DNA of 64,000 bases from contig OZ024808.1 of assembly GCA_964017045.1 (NCBI GenBank), forward strand, positions 10,942,284 through 11,006,283, in the 5' to 3' direction. Below, piece after piece: positions 24,378 through 35,600 of the stretch (within the stretch, counting starts at the first letter, position 1; every line of letters begins with the position of its first letter). The notes under the pieces were generated by a model. That model was not told the origin of the DNA. It saw only the letters and a list, made by a program, of their open reading frames with translations, and ran no database searches. This stretch comes from Omphiscola glabra (lineage: Eukaryota; Mollusca; Gastropoda; Lymnaeidae). Position numbers and translations under genes: made by a program.

Positions 24378-27300
24378 ATAAGGTAAAAAATCAAAGCATT
24401 CTGCATATAATTGTTTGGTAATTTTAGAGAATATCTTCAAAACCGTAAACTGAATTTGGGAATTTCTATTGCAAGTCTTACAGCCTCCACAGTTGCCTTG
24501 ATTATTGTACTCGTTCAACAATCCTATACGTCACCAAACACAGTAAGTACATTCAAAGGCTTGTACTTGTATTGCTCATTTTCTATGATGTTCCATTGAA
24601 ATTTACCTATTCTGAAATATGTACCTATTAATTAGTCGACACCGTTAGACTTAAGTATACATATATGAAATTGTACAATGTGTTAAGTTGTTGAATGTTG
24701 ATATCCAGGTTTCATCCAGCCTCAGTAAAAATTTTACAATATTATAAAGAGAGAGAGAGACTGAGAGAAAGGGAGAGATAGAGAGAGCGAGCATTTTTTT
24801 GTAATGAAATAAAAGACCTTTATTTTGCTATGGTGTAAGGAATAGATGTAAACTGGAAAACTATTAGTTCTTTGAGAACAATATACTATATTGAAATTAA
24901 AAGAGGTCAGCCTAATACAGAAGAATTGAACGCCCATTTGAATAAGCCCATAATTAATTCTCGAAGACCTACTTCATATTGTGGTACCTACAGGTAACGG
25001 AAGCACCGAAGAGGTCTACCACATTTGAAACCGTTTGCCTTGAGTGTGCGCAACTCTTCCCAAACTCTCGACACCTTCCAATGAACCAATCCAAACTTGA
25101 CCAACTGCACATTAAAATCAGAGACGGGCACAGACAGTGCTGCATAGACAGTAGAGATAAAATCGGAATATTAATTGAATTAGTAAGTATAATATGAACA
25201 AGAGTTTGGGAAGTTAAATAAAAGGTAATTTATTGCAAAGTCATTTTCTCATATTCCAAATTTTTGTATTGCAATTAATATATTTTTAAAAAATTATTTC
25301 CTCCCCCCCAGTTAACTAATGATGAACACAGAGGTAAGTCAAAGTCACCATAATAGTTTGAAATTATTCAGATATTGAAATTATCTACAGATAGATAGAG
25401 AGAGAGAGATAATATATATAAATAATTAATTAAGATAATAAACACGTTTCTAGATAGGATGGAATTTCTTGAGAGTAAAGAAATATAAAGAAAACAGAAA
25501 ACTCAATTGTTGATCAAAGAATATATATGGGTCTCGAAAAAATCGTCAAAGCAAATGAAGCCATTGTTTATTAAATAGGTTTATTTTCAATGACTACGTT
25601 CCCATGTTTTCCCTCGATTTAATTGTCAACTTTCTATACACTTTATCTAAATTAAAAGTAGCCTTTTAAATGTGATGGGACGATTAATCGGAATCGTATC
25701 AGAATAATCAAAATATCGGGATTTTTCCAAAGCATCGGTAATCGATATCGGAGCTGAATAATTCAGACCCGATTCAGAAACCAAAACGATTCTTAACTGA
25801 TTAACTACGTCGAACCGCTCTCAACTGATTGAACTGAATGAAGTTTTTCTCATTAAAATGGAATTATTTATATTATTTTGAACTCAATGCTACATCTTTG
25901 TATTATTAAAATGGAATTATTGATAGATGTGTTTATATAAAACCTTTCCAATACAATGTTATCTAGCATATTGTAAAGCTTCAATAGCAAGTTAATAAAC
26001 TTTTCTAATCAATTCTCAACTTTTATATTAATTAAATATGTTAATATCTGGGTACAGTAATACATATATGTAATAATGGCACGGAATCGGAATCAGAATC
26101 GGAATCAGAATCGGAATCAGAATCGGAATCAGAATCGGAATCGTAATGGGAATCGGGATAATTGGGTGGAATCGGAATCGTTAAAAATTTTGGTATCGTC
26201 CCATCACTAGAATGTATGCAATCTGAGTGTGATACCTTTAGTTTACAATGGTAAATATACCATTGTAAATCACGTAGTACTTGTTACTCTGACAGTCTGG
26301 CATTAACGTTTGTATAAGGGAAATTGTGCCATTCTAAATAAAGTTTTATCATTCAAACCAGTGCTCATTTTTTTTCAGAATAAGACATATGAAACTAATC
26401 AACAAAAGTAATTGTGTTCAAATTAAACGGTTCATTTTTACCAACACAACTTTAGTTAAAAATTAATTTAAAAAAATAAATAAATGTCCTTTGCAAAATT
26501 ATTGCGTTTAACATTTAGAATCGACGATCCCCAAATCTGAAAAATACACCCCCAGTCAGGCGGTGGCAGCACACAAGAAATTGTTACAAGCTACCGACAA
26601 AGGTAAATAATTCATCATCATCATCATCATGTCCCTTAGTCCTTCGACCGTTGGTGCGCCACAGATGACGTGTAAACTATCCTCCATTCCTCTCGGCCTT
26701 CTGCCCTACGCACAGCATCGCCTAGTTTTAATCCCGTCCTCTCTTTGATGTTATCTTCCCATCTTTTTCTCCGTTTTCCTCTTCTTCTTCTCCCTCCTCT
26801 AGTAGTGCCCTGCATGATTTCTTTGGCGAGTCCTTGTTTTCTGGTCACGTGGCCATAAGGTAAATATTTAGATTGATTTATTCCGTTATATGTTAAAACG
26901 AAAACACACCGGACATGTCCGGATTTATGTTATGACAACACAATCTGTATGATAATTAAAACAGTAGAATTTCGATGATTGTTATGTTTCATTTTATTTT
27001 TTGGGTAAGTGTTGTGGGTGGGTGCAGAAGAGTGGGCATGGGGCAGAGCTTTTTAACTTTATTATAACCTATTTTTTTTTCTTTGCAATTTTTAGTTCCG
27101 TAAAAAAAAATTAAGTAAGAATCCTTAATTTTATCAACCATCGGAAAGTCACTTTTTAAAAAAAAATTTTTTAACCGAACTAAAAAATTGCAAATGAAAA
27201 ATTAATTCCGTAAAAAAATAAATTAAGTAAGAATCCTTAATTTTATCAACCATCGGAAAGTCACTTTTTAAAAAAAAATTTTTAACCGAACTAAAAAATT

Positions 27301-30300
27301 GCAAATGAAAAATTAATTCCGTAAAAAAATAAATAAAGTAAGAATCCTTTATTTTATCAACCAATGGAAAGTCAAGGTTTTTTTTAATCACTCCCTAGTG
27401 TATAGGTTTCAAAAAAGCTACTTGAAGTCGGCGACAGCACTATCCAGATAATCCGTTTGTTCAAACGCAGTGGGAAATACAATCACCCATGTTGAATTGA
27501 ATTTTAAAAAAAATCAAGATCAATTATACAATCCACGGTGTTCTGATTCTCTTGAGAGTGCCAAACAGTCACTTCTAGCGATAAGTTTCAGCGACACTAT
27601 AAGACTAAATCTGACCCCCACCTGGTAATTGATTAAATAATTTCCGCTCCCACCCCTCACATCTGAACAAGCTCGTGACCCCTAACGTAATTGTAACAGT
27701 ACAACTTTGTGTGTGCTATTTTGATGTTTTGTAGAATCGGGGATTGGGGGGGGGGGGAGGGGCGAGCAGTGTTTCTTTTAGAAAATTTGCTCTGGTTGGG
27801 GTGGCCCGGGGGGGGGGAGTGCGGTGGCATTTAATATGTTTGGGGCGGGCACGGCCAATGGCGTATGAAGTAAAGGTGGAAAGTGGAAAGGACAATGCTT
27901 CGCCGGATGCCTTTTTCTTTTATGGAGGGGTAGCATTTCTTTCCTACTGTTCATTTTTAATTTTGGAAGGTGGAGTCAAAAAAATTGGCCCCGCCTGGGC
28001 ATCACTTAACGTAGCTACGCCACTGTGCGACCAATATCATGGAGGGAAATCGAGAGGGGTCTAAGTAAGGGGTTTAAACCCTACCCTGAAAATGTTGTAT
28101 AATTTCAAAACAAAGGGAGCAGCTAGTCTTATACCTGACAAAGGGTCTGGGGAGGTGGTCAATGTGTCCTTCCCCAGAAATATAAAGATACATTTAAAGT
28201 GCACTGATGCATTTTGGTGCATACCTTAATTTATTTATTTTCATCATTCTGTACTTAATAGGAGAGACACAGAATTTATTTTTTTCTTGTTCTTCTTGTG
28301 TTTACAACAGTACCATATTTTAATTTGTTAATAATAAATACCATTGTTTTCATTAATAATATGTTTTTTTAATGCATTATTATTTATTTTGTTAAACTCC
28401 TTGATTAATAAATTTTTTAAAAGATTTAGGTATATATTTCCATACAAAGAGGTGGGCGTCACGACATGCAAGTATACTAATTACTAAATATTTCCAAGTT
28501 ATCCCCTACTAGAAATAAAAACCGAAAAAAATACTATTTTTAGACAATGTCTAAAATAGAAACTCGTATAGATTGTTTATAAATTGTCCACAATTATACT
28601 GATAGCACTATTTGTAAAGAACGCTGACTTATACAATAAACATCCCTATATTCCAAAGAAATAGAATTTAAAAATATAAAACTTACAGTGTTGGAATCTT
28701 AGTTTAATTCGGTATTGTTCAGAGATAAGGCCACACTTTTCCCTTAAAATTTAAGTCTTTAAACTGTTTTTTGAAAAAAAAATAGTCTAACAACATCATA
28801 TCTATTGAGCGTGGTCATTTTTCATTGGGTCCACCACATATCCATTATTAGCTCTACATTTACAAATCTTTAAAAAAAAATTAACACAATGTAAAACTTC
28901 CTTTTCGTTTTTAAATAGTATATTTTCATTTTATTTTTAACACATTTTCTCCGGGGAGGTGGGGCGGAACGCTATTTTGCCAACCCCTACTGCCTCCACC
29001 CCCACCCCATCCCCCAAATCCCCACATATGCCTGAAATGAACACTAGTAAAAAAAACAATGTATTTTTTAACATCCGATATGCATCAAGAGTAGGAAGTA
29101 GTGATGTGGCTTAAAATAGGGACCATGATATAATCCGTTATTTGGAATCGACTACTCGAATATCACATTAGGAAATGGCGTCAGCGGGCCGTCGAGCTTA
29201 CGCTCCTTATGCCCTCCCCGGCGCCCACCCGCACCTGCCGGCCGCCTCGGCGGCAGGCCGTGCGAAAGGGCGCCAGAGACCTCCCCGTGCGTGGAGCGTC
29301 CCCGCCCGCAACCGCTCGATCGGGTTCGCCGACGGAGACCCTCCCCGACCGGAGACATCTGGTCGACCAAAGACGCTGTGTTTCAAGCGTCCGTAGTCCA
29401 CTCTCCCAGGGGCCGGGACGGTAAATTAACGTCCTAATATCTCCCCCCACCCGTCCCGGGGAAGCATCGGACGCCCTCTAAGAGGGATTCTACAGTGGGT
29501 TTCCACCTCGCGACTAGTTCGCGAAATAGCTGGGACGAAACGGTTGCCTAGGAGCAGCTTTCTCAGGGCTGCATATTTAGAATCACCGGCTATAGGCTTC
29601 CACCACAGCCTATAGCCTCATATCCCTTAACGGCAACTTGTAATCATGATCCCTACCCTGTGTTTGCCTTTTCTTCCCCCTGTGAAGCATCACAGGTGGC
29701 AGCCCTGTGGGAGCTGTTTATTCCAGCAACTACCATGCATGGCCGTGTCTGCCACGCGGGACACGCAATGGTTGTAATGTGCCCCGGGTTAACGCCGAGA
29801 GGGTCGGTGGCCAGCGCTTCCAAATCGGCAAGTCACTACAGACTTGTCAACCGGAATCCCGGGGAGGGGGGGGGGGGAATCGACTACTGTAAAGGTATCT
29901 CACTATATCGGATCATCAAGTAAACTAAGCGGAGTGACATTGCATTGGTTCCACTAATTCTCTTATGTTATTGTGACGATTATAAAATGAAATTGCAGTT
30001 TTTTTTTTTTGTTAAAGTAGATTATATATTCGCTTTATTTTTTTAAACACTTCTCTCCGGAGGAGGGGGGGGGGGTTGGCACTTGACTTTGTACAGGGAT
30101 TTTTTTTTGGTGGGGGGGGGGGGCGAAATGTAGAAAGCCCAGAGGCGCCAAAATTAAGAACTGCCTTGGGAGAAAAAAAATTAGAACTGCCTAGGGTGCC
30201 AAATTCTCTAAGACTGGTCCTGATGATAAGAAGTTATATTTTTAGGGTAAAATGGGGGAGGGGAGGGTGACTATATGGCTCAAAGATACGATGGCCGTAA

Positions 30301-32587
30301 TAGTTTCAGAACCATTGGCCTATATTAAACTCTGAAATATAGCCAACGCAATAAATAACAACACCATATCTGGACTTAAGATCTGTGTCACCTTATCATT
30401 TTCGAAGGTTAAAATGTAAACACGAGACGGTTCCATGGTATGAATAGTATTGCTTTATTAACAAAGAAGTAAAAAATGTTTTTATAACACTATTCTAATG
30501 TGGTGCAGTTATGGGTTATAGCCAATGCCATGCTTTAGACTGGTCATCGAAAGTCACCGGATACTCATAAAGTCAAGCTCTGGGATGGGATTATGGGGTA
30601 AAGAATGTTAATAGAGCATGACGCTGAATGGTGTTGTCGATAACACTAAATCTGAGAGGTCTTTAGAAACACTTGGTAGAGTTTTTATTGCTACATACGC
30701 AGCGTCGTTTTGGGGTGGGGATAAACGAACCTAACTCCAAATTTATATTAATTTTATTGCTTTATTATAAGGTACATATTTATAAGCAAACTCGTACAAG
30801 GATCCGTTTTTAAATTGTTCATCGTTAAATTAAAATTTTAAAAAAGACATTCTTTCGTGACTTATTAAAGTTTTCAGAATTTCAAAAGCTACTACAGCCA
30901 GAGGTGACTTTTAGTCGAAAAAACGATGTTCAAGAACATCTTCGCGTGGGGAGCTTTCCACTCCTAATATTCCAAAAAAGGTCACCCCCATTGACGTAAG
31001 ACAGTTAAAGAGCCATTAACATATTCCGAGTTTAGACTTAATCGCATGGTGGCTAAGGTTTCTACGTACCTTGACTGTAAGAAGCCTGTCGAAATACTAC
31101 ACTGGTGTTATATACATTGATTGCGTAAGGTACATTTACAAATCAGATTTAGAGTTCGGTGGCCTCACTTGTTCTTTGTGATGTTTTGCCCTGTTCCCCT
31201 CTGGACAACCTCTGCACGATGACATGTAATATAGTAAAGTACATATTCAATATTATTTCTTTGAATTGAAGAGTTGAAACTTAAGAAGACATTCGCAAAA
31301 TAAACAGTTACGGTCTGAATAAATAAAAAGGATATTGAACAGTGGCGTAGCTAGTGGGGCGTGGACCGCCCCGGGGGACACCGTGTGATGGGGTTGACAC
31401 TAAATTCAAAAATTGCCTATGTACATAGCACACACTGCTCGGTCTAACCGAAGTTCATAAAAGGATAACCGATCACACGTAAAATTGCCACACGTGTAAC
31501 CAATCTAGTTGGCGTGCTTTATTACAAGTTCAAGTTTAATGCGTCGGAAATGAGATGACCCTATAATTTGGTCAGAAAAACACAGTTTTGACCCTGATTC
31601 AACGCCGATCAAAGTGTTCGATAACTTTCGTAAGTTACAGGAAGCTATGTTTATCTTAATACTGAAAAATAAACCTTTCCATTGATACCAAATACGATGT
31701 GGTCGGGAGATTCTAAGTACACGTTACACTTCCTCAATACATTTAACTCCTGACCTTCAATTAATTTGTTTGTTTTTTTGTTGTCATTGTCATAATATGG
31801 GCCTATTTAAAAACAAAAGAAATCCATCGTTGAAGTCGTGGGAAGGGGTGGGTGACACCAACCCTAGCTCCGCCCCTGATACTGAAGCCTGACGTCAAAA
31901 CTTACATATTATGGAAAATATAATGTTTACTGTAAAACAGTTCCTCGCCTAATGAATGAGTTCTATGCTGGGTGTCGTCCTGTGCTTAGAGTGAGGACGA
32001 CTCAGAAATGTGTACGCAGGAAATAAATAAATAACAATATTTGTTTGCCACATGTTATATATTATAAAGAAGTATATCATAATAAATACTAGAAGAAATA
32101 AATATATACATTAAATGGATGCAATAAATGTGACACGGTTGAATGATTTTACAATAGCTGCAAGGGCGCAGCTGTTAAATAACAGGTAAAGCTAGTTATA
32201 ACAGAGCCTCGAGCTGAGTATATGGCACCCGTGGGAAAAGATTTTTTGTTACGCCCCATATCTAACTCGGAAATCAATTATTTTCTTCAAAAAAATATGA
32301 TTAAAGCCAATGTCGGTGTTCTAACTAGTAGGATACCCGGCGACTTCTGTCACTCTCCCCCCCTTAGCCTTAGACACGCCTCTGTTTATTTTTGCATACA
32401 TACAATTTTATTATCAGATTCCAAATTCCCTGGAGATCATATCTACCTTACCTTTGACCTCAACGACCTACCGCATGAATACGCCAACGGTTTGACAGTG
32501 GCCAGGCACAGCCTAATCATACAGTTCTCAGGTAGATAATCATAGAAGACTTAACTTATGGTGAATAATGTATACAAACACACACAC

Positions 32588-32684
<97 letters not shown>

Positions 32685-35600
32685 GGCGTAGCTAGAGTGT
32701 TTGGCGCCCGGGGACAAGATTCGCGCCGAGGACAAGATTCATTTTAAAGCGCCCTCTGTTCCTTTTTTCAACTCTCAAACCCATTATTTTCATCAATAAA
32801 ATAATACCAAAGCACATTTGGCGCCCCTAACTATCTGGCGCCCGGGTACATCTGTACCCCCTGCCACCCCCCTACGGTACGCCTCTGTATATATATATAT
32901 ATAATTATATATATATTGTTTAGATAATATCCTTAATGGGTGGCTTATCGTTGCGAATTCTATTGATTTTTAATAACAATTTAATCTTGATCAAAACTTC
33001 AAACCTCAGCTATGTAATTTAGGGGATTATTTTTTCTTTAGCTATTTGTTTTAAAAGTTGTAAACCATCAGCAAAAACACCAGATATAACGTCAAAAATA
33101 TATTTTTTTTAATGTTCATATAATATAAGTTTTGTGAATTCTCTACTCAACACAAATGGCATACACCATCCCATTGAATCGTTTCACATCCCAATCACTT
33201 TCCTTGGACCACCCGGATCTCCGGATCCAGGTATTTCCCAGGGCACGAAATGATTTTCTTCCATGTTTCACGATCTAAGGAACACATCCATCAAAACAAA
33301 CATAAAAAAATTAACAAGGTCCTTCATAGTTGCAGAGGTTTCGGCGCGTATGACATACAACCTCGAATAACTACACTAGAGATTAGATTTTACACTTAGA
33401 GCCTCACTGTATCAATGCGCACATTTAACTTCCTCATTTCATTTATGTACATACTAAATGATTAAACTCCATGTTATATTGCTCCCTGTTGACAATAACA
33501 GAACAAGGAAGTGTTCGTTTCAGCACTTCACATTTGAAAACACTTTCTTTGAATAATACTATGTTAAAGCCTTTTAACTCGGCCACTGATCAAACATACA
33601 GACCTACAGGAAGGTATTTTAAAGTCGTTCGACGCATGGATATATAGGCAATAGTTAAACATCGTTTATTGTTGGGTTTTATTATAAACATAAAAGCACA
33701 CAACAGCTACTATCAGAGTATTAGTTGTTGTTTTTTTGGTGGGAAATCATACACAGATCGCACTAACAAGGAGAGAGAATTAGAGAGACGAAGAATGGAG
33801 CTCGGCAAATAAGAGACATAGCAGAGTGATATGTTAAGTAAGATAGAACGAGACTGAGAGACAGTAACAGAGAGTGGGAAAAAGAGAAAGAGAGAGAGAG
33901 CGAAAGTAAGAGAGAAGGAGAACGAAAGAGAAGTTGTAGAGTGATAGAGAAAGACCTACAGAAAGAGAGAGAGAGAGAGAGAAAATGAGAGAGAGAGGGG
34001 GGTATTAAGGGAGAATAAGATAGAGATTAAGTTGGACAGAGAGAGATAGGAAGTAAGAGAGAGCGAGAAAGAAAGAGCACATGTATTTCATTTGTATCAA
34101 GATAACAAAGATATGCTCCTTCCCCCAAGGTCTATACTACATCTACTGTAGTATCCGATTTCATCAAGCTGACACTACTGCCCGACAAACCAATGTACGT
34201 ATGTGGATCATTCTCATATGCTAACAGTACATATCTTAAAACACATAATATGCTTTGTCGAGTATCTTCTCTCTAACAAACAGACCATCGTCTGTCGATC
34301 TAATACACCATCTTTCGTCTATCAAAAACACCATCTTCTCTCTATCAAACCCATCATCTCCTCTCTATCACAAAATACCATCTTCTCTCTATCAAATACA
34401 CCATCTTCTGTCTATGAAACACAGAATCTTCTCTCTATCAAACACACCATCTTCTCTCTATCAAATACACCATCTTCTGTCTATCAAACACACCATCTTC
34501 TCTCTATCAAATACACCATCTTCTCTCTATCAAATACACCATCTTCTCTCTATCAAATACACCATCTTCTGTCTATCAAACACATAATCTTCTCTCTATA
34601 AAACCCACCATCTTCTCTCTATCAAATACACCATCTTCTGTCTATCAAAAACACCATCTTCTGTCTATCAAACACACCATCTTCTCTCTATCAAACACAC
34701 CATCTTCTCTCTATCAAATACACTATCTTCTCTCTATCAAATACACCATCTTCTCTCTATCAAACACACCATCTTCTCTCTATCAAATACACCATCTTCT
34801 GTCTATCAAACACAGAATCTTCTCTCTATCAAACACACCATCTTCTCTCTATAAAACCCACCATCTTCTCTCTATCAAATACACCATCTTCTGTCTATCA
34901 AAAACACCATCTTCTGTCTATTAAACACACCATCTTCTCTCTATCAAACACACCATCTTGTCTCTATCAAATACACTATCTTCTCTCTATCAAATACACC
35001 ATCTTCTCTCTATCAAATACACCATCTTCTCTCTATCAAATACACCATCTTCTGTCTATCAAATACACCATCTTCTCTCTATCAAACACACCATCTTCTC
35101 TATATCAGGTTCACCATCTTCTGTCTATCAAATACACCATCTTCTCTCTATAAAACCCACCATCTTCTCTCTATCAAACACACCATCTTCTCTCTATCAA
35201 ATACACCATCTTCTGTCTATCAAATACACAATCTTCTCTCTATCAAACACACCATCTTCTCTATATCAGATACACCATCTTCTGTCTATCAAATACACCA
35301 TCTTCTCTCCATAAAACCCACCATCTTCTCTCTATTAAACTCGATCTCAACCCAAAAATAATAAAAAATTAAAAAAAGAAACACCATACATTTTAAAAAT
35401 AAATAAAGTTTTATTAAGATGCATTATGGAGCTCACCGCATGTTAATAGAGATGGTAGTCAAATATGAACTAAAAATAGTAACAAATTGAATTTACCAAT
35501 TAGGTTTTCTTTATTTTGTATCTAACATATGGGAATTTGAGTTTATCTATAAAAATAATTAACAAATAAGTAAAAAAAATGCACAAATGTTATTTATTTA

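Noticed and set aside
29181..29450. GC-rich frames, and resemblance to rDNA (TGTTTCAAGCGTCC)
   Set aside because: Only short rDNA-like strings match, while the related copy at 18430 differs there; the target duplications support a mobile repeat instead.
30536..30600. Candidate extra TNF exon ([12 protein letters not shown])
   Set aside because: It starts and ends in phases that fit neither neighbouring exon.
34203..35314. Ser/His/Leu-rich repeat frames
   Set aside because: They follow the 23-bp satellite, with no independent coding evidence.
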